A stretch of DNA of 48,783 bases, from IMG/VR virus record IMGVR_UViG_3300020020_000050, positions 1-48,783 of that record; one strand, given 5' to 3'. Position 1 is the stretch's first letter. Each line of letters starts with the position of its first letter. Shown one piece after another: positions 35,722 through 45,800 of the stretch. This stretch comes from a virus. Both the position numbers and the translations under genes were made by a program. Below the pieces are notes generated by a model, which was given only the letters and a program-made list of their open reading frames with translations, made no database searches and was not told the DNA's origin.

Positions 35722-36044
35722 TACTTGTCTTCATCCTTCTTCGGTGGCGGTATGCCTCGACGCAACCATGCATCAAGAAAACCGGATACCGCATTCGTCG
35801 ACTGCACCCACTCCCACACGCGGCTAAGCACCGACATACCGAACAGTCCCAGGAGAAAACCTGTCAAGCCGGGAGGCAACGCGAGCCACTGTGAAACCCA
35901 ATCAGTTGCATAGAAAGAGAAGAACGCACCACCAATGACCATTAGTGTGCGGTCGACAATTGTGCCGCTGACAAATTTCATCGACGCGAGAGCACCAGCA
36001 ACACCGGCTAGACGCAGCACCCACTCTTGTATGCTTTCCCACAT
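35721..36044 (-). CDS. Putative phage holin
   Basis: 107 residues, ATG 36044 preferred over GTG 36047. Hydrophobic segments about 10-22, 30-50 and 55-75 (LRLAGVAGALASMKFVSG; TLMVIGGAFFSFYATDWVSQ; PGLTGFLLGLFGMSVLSRVW), then a charged cytosolic tail (PPPKKDEDK). The layout resembles phage holins found upstream of endolysin genes. The stop and next start overlap (TAATG). Confidence 0.7.
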   Translation of the reverse strand: MWESIQEWVLRLAGVAGALASMKFVSGTIVDRTLMVIGGAFFSFYATDWVSQWLALPPGLTGFLLGLFGMSVLSRVWEWVQSTNAVSGFLDAWLRRGIPPPKKDEDK

Positions 36045-36046
36045 CA

Positions 36047-38092
36047 CTACGCGCCGCCGCCGCCTTCGCCGCCTGGGCCTAGGCTCGATAGAACCAGAGG
36101 AATCGTCCTAGTGTCTGACATCACGCCATCAGTTGTCGTCACGACAAGCGTGTCGTTGTAGGTCATGTTTATGTATGGGCTGTAAAGATAGATTTCATTC
36201 AATGCATTATTGATTGTCGTTACATCGCCAACAAACGTGAGAACTTTCCCACCTGTGCCTCTTGTGATAGTTGATTTTCCTTTGCTCAAAGGATTAGCGC
36301 CGATTGTGACTTTGAATTGATTGATGAATGCCCAATTCACAACGACATCTGTGTTTGCACTCCAAGCGTTCACGCCGCGAATAGTTGGCTGCGCAGCGAC
36401 GACCTGTCCCCATTCGCGTGTACATTCTGCCAGCGTCAGACTGGTCGCGTAATCATAGTACGTCGACAAACCAATCACGACCTTTGACGCGGGTATTTGT
36501 GTGTCAGTTATGAACTGAAGCACCTTGTTCGATACAGCGTACTGCGCCTTGAATGCAGCATTCTCCATAAATATCTGCTGGCAGAACGTCAGGCAGTTTG
36601 CGTTGTGCAGTGCAGTAGCGATGTCCTTCACTTGTTGGCTTGCTGGGTTTTGCCGGAACGTATAGACGATGTTGAACCCGGCACCATACGCCGCTTTCAA
36701 TTGCTGCGCGATATACACTGCTTCTGTTGCGAGACTCAAGCCGGTCAAGTCACCGTCATAGTTCTGGAAGTCAACGCCGTCAACGCCATTAAGATAGTAA
36801 ATGTATGGCTTGATAGAGTTCAACAAATTGTCCGACTGTTCTCGCGTCGTATAGTTAAAGCCGCGTGTTCCGGGTCCACCGATAACTAAGAAGCACCTTT
36901 GTCCTCGTGCTCTTACTTGTTGAAGATCATGCGGGGCTAGACTGCCAATAGCATGAGGCCACCCCATCGCACCATTGCTCATGTGATTCATTCGAACAAT
37001 ACCGATGCATGTGTAGTCTATCGACACTGATTTAATTGGTAAAGTACCGGAGGCATCCCAATAACAATAAACAACCTTCGCCGGAAGATTGTCGGGTTGA
37101 AGAGTAGGGCCGGTGCCCATAGCGGTCATATATTGCATCGACCCATAGGTGTCCGATAGCGTAGTTGTGATAGGCGCTTTATATGCAGTGGTGATCTGTA
37201 TTCTGTCGTCCACTTCCCAGAACACAAAGCAGGCTGGTCCTTGGTCATTGGCAACGTAATATGAATTCGGCGGCATCCGCTGTACTGGCGGAAGCTCTTG
37301 TGCTCTAACGACAATAACGATGTCGTCAGTGTCCGTCAGCGGACCGTCCGTAGTTGATATTGTGAGTTTGCCATAGCCCCAGAAGCCAGAATTCGGTTTA
37401 TAGACCAACGTGCCGAGCGCTGCGTTGATCTGCGGTTGTGTGCCGACAAGTGTCATGAGCCCTGTGTTGTTGCCCGTAATAGTTCCGCCACCGGCAATTG
37501 ACACATTGACAGTACCGCCCACTGTCGTCAGCGTTGTCGTGAGCGAGGCCACATCTGGATCGTACACACGAATGTTATCGGCCGAGAAATTAACATTCGT
37601 GAGGTAGGGAGTCAGCTTCGTGAGAGTCGGCACGGTGTTCGTCGGCCCAGGCGGTATATAAACGGGCGCTGTCCCTGACACAGTAATATCGAAACTGTCG
37701 ATGTCAATGTTCTCTCCGTCATTGATGCGCAGAGTAATCGTAGCAACACCGCTGAAACTTGTTGGCGGCGTCCAGCGCATGCCGTCCAGTGCGCGATTGA
37801 TGCTAGCCGGTGAACCAACAACAATGATCTTATTGCTCTTGTTGTTCGAGATAATCACACTTGAATTCACCATGACTTCAAGCATTCCTGTACTCGTCGT
37901 GAGTGTTGCAGTGACCAGCGGTGTATCAGTATCGGCAACCGTGACTGCGTTATTGCCCGCGACGGTGAAGTGCTTGATTGTGTCGATGTATGTAGTCTGC
38001 CCCGATGGCACGGAATTAACCGGAGGTGCATTAGAAGCCGGTGCCGGTGCCGGAACTCTTATCGGCGACCCTGCATAAAAACGTAGACCCAT
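36047..38092 (-). CDS. Tail fibre with cadherin-like repeats and GH18-like domain
   Basis: 681 residues. After MGLRFYAGSP come two beta repeats of about 110 residues (residues ~35-140 and ~155-262, each ending in an INDGEN- or TTDGPLTDTDDI-type strand). Next is a GH18-like barrel (about 275-600: RCFLVIGGPG, VDGVDFQNYDGD near 436, KVVIGLSTYYD, NAWSANTDV), then a partial third repeat. In GH18 enzymes the DGxDxDxE motif ends in catalytic Glu; here the position is Tyr. So it may bind host sugars and not cleave them. Receptor-binding fibre is the likely role. Confidence 0.7.
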   Translation of the reverse strand: MGLRFYAGSPIRVPAPAPASNAPPVNSVPSGQTTYIDTIKHFTVAGNNAVTVADTDTPLVTATLTTSTGMLEVMVNSSVIISNNKSNKIIVVGSPASINRALDGMRWTPPTSFSGVATITLRINDGENIDIDSFDITVSGTAPVYIPPGPTNTVPTLTKLTPYLTNVNFSADNIRVYDPDVASLTTTLTTVGGTVNVSIAGGGTITGNNTGLMTLVGTQPQINAALGTLVYKPNSGFWGYGKLTISTTDGPLTDTDDIVIVVRAQELPPVQRMPPNSYYVANDQGPACFVFWEVDDRIQITTAYKAPITTTLSDTYGSMQYMTAMGTGPTLQPDNLPAKVVYCYWDASGTLPIKSVSIDYTCIGIVRMNHMSNGAMGWPHAIGSLAPHDLQQVRARGQRCFLVIGGPGTRGFNYTTREQSDNLLNSIKPYIYYLNGVDGVDFQNYDGDLTGLSLATEAVYIAQQLKAAYGAGFNIVYTFRQNPASQQVKDIATALHNANCLTFCQQIFMENAAFKAQYAVSNKVLQFITDTQIPASKVVIGLSTYYDYATSLTLAECTREWGQVVAAQPTIRGVNAWSANTDVVVNWAFINQFKVTIGANPLSKGKSTITRGTGGKVLTFVGDVTTINNALNEIYLYSPYINMTYNDTLVVTTTDGVMSDTRTIPLVLSSLGPGGEGGGGA

Positions 38093-38105
38093 GATGCTGC
38101 TTTCT

Positions 38106-38507
38106 TTAGACTGAGGTCATTCGGAACATGCGAAAGCCGATGCCGTCGCTCGAAAGAATTGCGGCATTGCCTGCGGCGATTGTCTTCTGCGTCACTGTAC
38201 CCGCGCCATCAATGAAGAAGCCCACAGCAGCCACATTGATTGTTGTCGTACCCGACACAGCATTCACGATCATCGAGAAGCCGTCAACAATACATTCTGG
38301 ATGAACTGTCATCGTCACTGTTCCTCGCACGTCGGCGCAGCACCCGTTGTCGCCAAGGCGTATTTGCCTATTCGCTGTCACGTCTGTGCCTGTTGTGTCG
38401 AGGTTTGACGGGTCAGCACGCACACGCGGTATCCCGGTGTTGTGAAGATCGTTCAGCCGGTCGATGTAATCTTTGCGGCCATACTCAAAGGGGCGATTGG
38501 TTGCCAT
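38106..38507 (-). CDS. Small tail/fibre-associated protein
   Basis: 133 residues from ATG 38507 (GTG 38510 is also possible). Beta-rich with repeated Thr/Val strands (RGTVTMTVHPECIVDGFSMI; GTTTINVAAVGFFIDGAGTV), as in trimeric tail proteins. TGATG overlap with the upstream gene. No family recognised. Confidence 0.75.
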   Translation of the reverse strand: MATNRPFEYGRKDYIDRLNDLHNTGIPRVRADPSNLDTTGTDVTANRQIRLGDNGCCADVRGTVTMTVHPECIVDGFSMIVNAVSGTTTINVAAVGFFIDGAGTVTQKTIAAGNAAILSSDGIGFRMFRMTSV

Positions 38508-39361
38508 CACACTTCCTCCATCGCAACTCGTGCGGTATAGATGTCGTAATTGGGTTGAGACAACTGTACGCTATCGGCGAACTTGCCCCACAATTGATAA
38601 CTCTGCTCAAGTAGTTTGTCGTCGCTCTCAGGAAACAAGCTCACAAACAATGACTCTGTCGTTCCGTTCACGCGAGCTAGACGCAACATGGCGGCACGAT
38701 CTTGCGAGTCCATGTTGCTCAATTCAAACTCGATGCGTCGCCACTTCGGCCCGCGCTCGCCGCGCAAGTCACCGGCTTCTGTACGCGTGCGCCTGCTTGA
38801 ATCCACGTATGTGACATTGTGTCCGAAGTTGAAGTTATAGCGCGGTGACCAAACAGGACCAGCAATCAAGCGGCCGACTTCGATATACGTGTCCGGATTA
38901 TCGAGATCGAAGAGGTGAACTTCGAGTTTACGCACAGCATGGTTACCCGGTATCCAGACAACACCGTAGCCGCCATACCCGTAGGCGAACAGAGAAGCAC
39001 CGCCACGCTGATAGAAGTTCTCGCCAAGGGGCGAGCCCCACATGAACTGACCGAGCCCAGGAGGTGCCGCGCACTGCACCGCACCTGTGTCGAATATGGG
39101 CCTTACATCCGTCTCATACGTATAGCCAACAACGCGCATGGTTGCTAGCGACGTGAGGTTATTGAATGCAGCGACGACACAACTGATCGTCTCTGCCTGA
39201 GGCCACATACAGACAACACCGGCATTGACATCGAGTGCCCGCCACACCTTGGCCTTGAGGTCCGAGTAGAGGTTTGCGACCACCAGCGATCCCGCTTCAC
39301 TCGACGCAATAAGTGATGCACGATCTACAGCGTTATCCCAAATCAAACGAATATTGCTCAT
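38507..39361 (-). CDS. Tail protein, probably baseplate/tip
   Basis: 284 residues. IRLIWDNAVDRASLIASSEA, SDLKAKVWRALDVNAG and RRIEFELSNMDSQDRAAMLR with WIPGNHAVRKLEVHLFDLDN resemble a siphovirus tail-tip family in which the first part binds the hub. It sits between two tail genes and is translated just downstream of 39371-39883. Function inferred from context. Confidence 0.75.
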   Translation of the reverse strand: MSNIRLIWDNAVDRASLIASSEAGSLVVANLYSDLKAKVWRALDVNAGVVCMWPQAETISCVVAAFNNLTSLATMRVVGYTYETDVRPIFDTGAVQCAAPPGLGQFMWGSPLGENFYQRGGASLFAYGYGGYGVVWIPGNHAVRKLEVHLFDLDNPDTYIEVGRLIAGPVWSPRYNFNFGHNVTYVDSSRRTRTEAGDLRGERGPKWRRIEFELSNMDSQDRAAMLRLARVNGTTESLFVSLFPESDDKLLEQSYQLWGKFADSVQLSQPNYDIYTARVAMEEV

Positions 39362-39370
39362 GATATTGTC

Positions 39371-39883
39371 CTAGCCTATTTCTTCTATAGCCTTGAGGTC
39401 GACATACTCGATGCCCAAATGAGTTGTGCTGACACGTACCCCACCTGTCATGCGACCATAGACAACCGACGGATGCGATAGATTACTCGGGTAGTCGGTC
39501 ATTTCGATTGTTCTAGTCAAATTCCCTGTGCCTCTAAGCACGATGCCGTGAGTGGGAATGTCCTGTTCTACGAACGACGTAAGCACATACGCTTGTTTCG
39601 CTTCGCTCCATGTTTTGGTATAGGCACCAACTTTCCATGTCACCGGATTATTGGCTGGGATGTCTTTGAGAATTACAGTCAATGTCTCGCGAGTAAGACT
39701 AGCATTGTTGCTAGGTATGATACGCCACGGTGAACCCGGAGGCGTCCTAGTCCATACGGCGACATCAGAAAGCAGTGTGATAGAAATGTTGGCTGCTGCG
39801 GCCTCGTTAGGTGGAGTCACAGCCACAGTACGCGCAGGAGAGCGCCGCATCGTTACGTCTCGTTCATTGACTACATCAGTCAT
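39371..39883 (-). CDS. Tail protein, unknown role
   Basis: 170 residues from ATG 39883, which overlaps the stop of the giant tail gene (TAATG). Beta-rich with a Thr-rich middle (NISITLLSDVAVWTRTPPGS; RGTGNLTRTIEMTDYPSNLS). No recognised family. Probably a tail-tip component. Confidence 0.75.
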   Translation of the reverse strand: MTDVVNERDVTMRRSPARTVAVTPPNEAAAANISITLLSDVAVWTRTPPGSPWRIIPSNNASLTRETLTVILKDIPANNPVTWKVGAYTKTWSEAKQAYVLTSFVEQDIPTHGIVLRGTGNLTRTIEMTDYPSNLSHPSVVYGRMTGGVRVSTTHLGIEYVDLKAIEEIG

Positions 39884-42800
39884 TAGATTAGCACCCTGAT
39901 AGTGACCTGTGTCGTTAGCCAATTTACGGCAACTGAAACGACTTGTCCTGTCTTGCCTTCAGACAAATTAAACCGGCGATGCTTGACCGTCATTGCCGCA
40001 CCCACTGGCGTAAACATCAACCTCGCAAAGCCAACGAATTCATAGACGTGTCGTTGTTCTGATCGTAGCTTCACGCGCCTGTCGCATTCAGCCGAAGCAC
40101 TCACCTTCTCAAGCAGTAGACAATTCTCTTGTTCCGATTCGGACCAGATACCGTACTTGTTGCGTGCTGTCTCTTCAGTGAGCGCAATAGTGAGCCATTC
40201 TTTCGCGTACATTGCCTTGTGTTCTTCCGGTACACCTTGCGATGTGTCTTCCTGCACTGTCCAATTTCTACAGTAGCCAAGACGAACACCGGGCACCATC
40301 GGCAAACGATCTGCGATATGCAAAGAGCCAGCAACCATATCCGACTCGGTAACGACAATCGGCGGCGTTACGTTCACTTCAGCGCCGATCAATGACACGT
40401 TATTAACGAACATCCATGAGTCAGTTTCGCCCGAAGTAGTGTCGTACTTGCGCAGCGCCACACGAATCCAAACGGTGTTCGGTGACGTGATCTTCGAATC
40501 GTAGACTCTCTTGTATGCGTCAAGAGTAGTGCCGCCGTTCTTCTCTACGTTGTTGAATGCGGTTGTCGAGAGAGGTGTCCTGTCAACTACTTCGCCTTTA
40601 TCGTTGTACTCATAAAAGAGAATTGCGAAGCGCGCACGATGAGAGCCAGAATACGCACTCACGACATACCGCTTATTCGGTTCAACAGTAGCAGCATTAC
40701 CGAGATACTCAAAGTAAGCATTGGGATTGTTCGCAATGCCCATTTGATGTGAATAGAACGTGTTTTGTCCTGGTATGAACCACCCGCCAGGAAGATTCAA
40801 ACCGACATCGGCGTTAGGTGCAATACCGCCAACACCGCCGATGTAGGTCCAGCCGTCAAGCTGTAAAGAGAAATCGCCGTTGTACTGCAAGTTTATAGGA
40901 GTAGTATCTTCAGTCGGCGGCAATTTCAGCTTCACGAGTTGTGCTTTGCCGAGCGCCGTCATCGTTAGCCGTCCACCCACTGACCCGGCTATCTGCTGAC
41001 ACGCATCAAGCACCGTCGTTCGTTCAGTGGCGTACAAACCAACCGGCGCTTTGTTTCTTGTGTCGAAGTAATTGAAGTTGCTCACGTCGATGTCTTCCGC
41101 CGTGAAGCGATTGTTTTTCTCTGTGCCCCATTCTTTCATCAGACGTTGTGTGAGCGCAGCCACAGAACTGACGTAGCCTGTGCCAAACACACCGCCAGCC
41201 GTTCTGTCGCCTTGTACGCTGCAAGTGATCCGGCCAAATGGTTGCTTTTGCAACTGGAACGATGCCGGTGCACCAGCTAAAAAGTTGAAGGCAACAGGAA
41301 TGCCGTTGTCGCGAACTTCAATCACACGCTCTGTCACGCGTGTGTGATAGACATAGATCAACGAAGCCTGTGACACGAGTACCGGCGTAATGTTATGGCA
41401 CTCGCCAAACGTGATCGGTACAAGGCGACTCGCATTCGGTCCGGTGCCGCCGACCTTCATGTCGCTAAGAGGCATGTCAAGACGATAGAGCTTGTCGCGC
41501 AGTCGCACGTTCACGGTGTCGCGCACGCTGCTGTCGATGTCTTCAATGGTCCCATCAAATATTTGCCTGAAGTCTCGGCGCGGCCATGTCGCATCGCCGA
41601 CGTATGCCTTGAACTCTTTGTAGAGCCACACACGATCAAACATCCAATCGAGATCGCCGCTGCTGTTGTCTAGTTCGATGTCTCCATACGATTGATTGCC
41701 CTGTAGATCGAGGTCGATAGCTTGCGCAAAATCAAGCCCACCGCGCATCAACGGTGCGTAGAAAACAGACAAAACGTCTTCGAGTTTCGTCACGAAGCTA
41801 CTCGAAGCGAAGTACACAGCCTCAACCGCACCGCTCACCGGCTCGACGCACTTCGTCTCAATCAATATGACACGCACTGCACGATCATCTTCTATCCACG
41901 CGTTAAACTGTGCGTCTGTCACTGCTGCCCGCAGCACAGGCAACGGGAAGACTATCGGCGGCTTGACGATACTCGGGACAAGATCAACAGTCAGCCAGGA
42001 CTCACGGTCCCAGAGATACCGCGCCGGATTCGCTTGCGACGCATAGCCGTACCGATGCGTCGTCGCTGGCGTCGAGACAGTGTACGTCCTTGGCAGCGCC
42101 GCTGACGTATGCGTGTTCGGTACATATATCGACGGCAACGAGACAAGATACGATGTCGGCAACGCAACAGAGAATGTTGCGCGACCCGATTGCACGTTCG
42201 GTGTGACAACATCGTATCTCGTCGGCCATGCAATCGAATTCTTTGTCGGAACACCGACGGTCGATGTCGGCACGGTGACGGTGTAGGACGTGCCATTAGC
42301 AATGCTGTTCTTGTTGACAGCGCTGCCACCCCATGCGCCCGAGAGTTTGAATTCAAACAGCAACGCAGCACTGACAATATTCGCGCCGCCCGAAGTCGTC
42401 GTCGACATTCCAGTGACGATGTACTCTATAGGCAGCGCCGCAGAAGTGCGGTCGAAGCGTGTTGTCGTCAGTAGTCCCGAAACACTGAACGTGAACGAGA
42501 ACGGCAACGCAACCGATGAACGAAGCGCGTAGCCGAAGGATTCAAGAGCAAGCGACGAGTATGTCGCCTTCGTCGCATCACTAGGAACGAATCGCGCAAA
42601 ACCATCCGTCGTGTCTTTTCCGCTGTAGCTGTATGTCGCTTGAAGTGCGTTGGAAAAATAGACAATAAGCTGACCGCTTGTTGCCGATACACCCGACCAG
42701 CTATACAAAGCCTTGGATGCATCGGAAACACGCGCAAGCGATGCGAACGATTCAACCGCGTTGACGCTGTAGGATGTCTTCGTTGCGTCAGATACAAAAA

Positions 42801-45800
42801 CGCGCCCGAGCGACACCGTCGACGAGAACGCAGAGAGCGTGTATTCAACCGGCAGCGCCGCCGATGCTTGTGCAATCGGCTTGATGTAGACCGTGTTCGT
42901 CGTCGTCGCATAAGCGCCCAGGTATTCCGCGTTCCCGGCCGACGCGAAGAACGCAGCACGAGCGCTCGTGAGCGTCGACGGTGTGACCGCGTAACCCGCT
43001 GGCAACGCAGTCGATGTGTAGACGCGCCCGAGCGAGATCGTCGTTGCTGTCGGGCTGTAGGCATACGTCGAGAACCCGGCAGCGACGGCAAAGCTCGACG
43101 TAATCGGCAACGCGGCTTGCGAGAACGATCCAGGCTGCGCGTTCGTGACCCTGCCGATGCTCCCATAGCCTGGACCCGGATCGAGCGCCCAGGAGCCCGC
43201 AACCGCGACACTCGCCCAGGATCGGCCCGCAGTCGTCAGCGCGGCCGGTGTCCAGGCGAACCCGGCAGGCAGCGCAGTGCTCGCGACTTGCCGCGCCGCC
43301 GCTGTCAGTGTGGCCGGTGCCAGGGCATAGGCTGCGGGCAGCGCATCGCTCGTGATCCGCCGCGCCACTGTTGCCGCTGTCAGTGTGGCCGGTGCCAGGG
43401 TGTAGCTAGTCGGGTCTGCGCTCGATGTGATTGCGCCGCCGACACCGACGGTTGCGGTGTTGACACCGTCGATCTGCAACGGCAGCGATGTTGTGCCGCC
43501 GACGTTGACGTATATCCAGGTGATGAACGAACAGGCCGACGCATCAATCGGCAATGTGTTCGTAAGAGCAGAATATCGAACAACCCATTGACCCGCAGTC
43601 GGCGGATTAGAAGCGGTGCCCGGTGCTGATTCGAAGTATGTTGTTCCGGCTCGCTCGCTAATGCGCAGCCATCTATGGGTATCGGAGAAAGCGGCCGGGG
43701 CTGCGGCTACTTCTGCAACCCATTCGAAAGCACCGTTCGTGAATTTATGTATTTCTAGCGAACCGTTGGTGCCAACTGCCCACTCTATGTAGTTATCGCC
43801 TGCTGATATAAGACCGAGCGAAAAGCTATTGGCAGCAGGATCACCGACTAGCCGCCAGGGTTGAACAACCTTGGCGAATACGCCACTCTCTCTGAGGTCG
43901 AAGAGTTCTTTCGATTGCAGAGAACACTTTGCCCCTGATATTCCATTGGTGACAGAAAAGACGGCAACGCCGCCTGAAGCCGTGACCGAGCCATTAACAC
44001 CGGACGCAATCCACTTGTTTGTATCGAGCGCTGCCCCAAAGTTTTCTGTGAGCGTCTCAATCAGTTGCCGTCCAAGTCCTGCTCTGACACCTGTCGCATC
44101 GAACGCGCCGAGCGTGTATTGGGCCGGGAGCGCTTGCGATGTGATCGACTGCTTGACCGCACCTGTCGCATCTTTTGCAGCGAGAGCGTATGAGGTCGAT
44201 AGCGCCGACGATGGAATGCTCGCCGCCTTGATGCCTGTTGCATCGAATGCACCGACCGTGTATTGAGCCGGTAGCGCTGTCGATGTAGTCGCGATTGCGG
44301 CAGACGTTGCGGTATTGATGCCGTCAATCTGGAAAGGTGCCGTCGTTGTCGCGCCAAGGCCGATGTATATCCAGGCAATGAACTGACACGCCGATGGATC
44401 AACCGACAACGTGCTAGCAAGAACAGAGTGACGGACAACCCATTGACCCTCAGTCGGCGGGTTCGAAGCGCTGTTAGGTGCCGACTCAAAATATATTGTT
44501 CCGGCATTCTCTCTGATGCCCAGCCACCTGAAGGTATCAGGAGTTGCGTAAATGCCAGTAGCTATTGCTGCGAGTTCACCGTCCCACGCGTCATTCGTGA
44601 ACTTGTGAATCGCTAAAGTGCCAGCGGTATTGAATGCCCATGCGACATAATTTTCACCGGCTGATTTAACGCCGAGCGAATAACTATTGTTAGGCGGATC
44701 ACCTGTCTGCCGTAACGGCTGAACAACCTTCGCAAATACGCGACTACCTCTAAGATTGAAAAAGTTCTTCGAGGTGAGATTGCACTTCGCGCCAGCTATT
44801 CCATTGGTGACTGCAAAGTTAGCAACGCCGCCTGAGACAGTGACCGAGCCGCTAACGCCCGATGTCGTCCACTTATTGGTGTCGAGTGGTGCTTCGAAGT
44901 TTTCTGTGAGTGTCGAAATTAGCGGCACCGACACGCTGTAAGTGCCTGTCGCATCGAACCCGTTAAGCGTATACGATACAGGCGGCGTCGCACTGCTCGA
45001 AAGAACACTGCTTGCGCGTGTATCGTATGCGGTCGACGTTGCATAACTTGCAATGTCCGCAACGCTTGTGACGCTGACTTTTATACCTACAGTCGATGTC
45101 GCATCGAACGCTGCCATCGGTGTGAACGTCAGCGGTCCGGCTCTGATCTCGATATTGTCCGATGCGCTACGTGCCGTCACCGCGTAGCTCGGTGCAGGCG
45201 TCGGCATGCTCGTTGTGTTTCTCGACACCGTCGCTGCGGTATTCAAGCTCGGTGTGTATGCGTAGCTCGTAGGCAATGCGATGCTGCTTGTCAGAACCGG
45301 CGCACGCGCTATTGTCGACGTTGCATCGAATGCAGACAACGCTGTATGCGCGAACGGTGTTGCGACACTGCTAAGCACTGCGACATCAGTTGTCGCATAC
45401 AGTCCCATCGGCGCATAGATCAATGGGTCCGCAGTGCTGGGAGTGTTCACGCCTACAGGCCCGGTGTAGAACGCCACCGTTGTTGCTGTGGGCTCTATGT
45501 AGGCCGCAGTATCATTGACGGACGCTGTCTGCACATACGCCGTAGCCATCGTCGCATCGCCCCACGACCAAAATTCATAGACCAGAACGTCGCCGTTCTG
45601 CACAGTGAATGAATTAGCTACGGCTACTTTGCCTTCGGCTATGATCGGCCCGCCGCCTGCATACACAACCCGCACTAGCGGATTGGTGCTGCCGTCAAAA
45701 ACATACTGTATCGCACCCGTAGATGGACGATAAAAATAAAGCGTCGGACGATGCATCGTGCCAGCAGCAGCATTGGTGCATCCCAGCGACATATACAGAT

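Noticed and set aside
42468-43629. Long open frames on both strands inside the giant tail gene (247 and 329 codons)
   Set aside because: Both are very Arg/Cys-rich, without start signals, and follow from the repeated Ala/Thr/Ser codons of the real frame.
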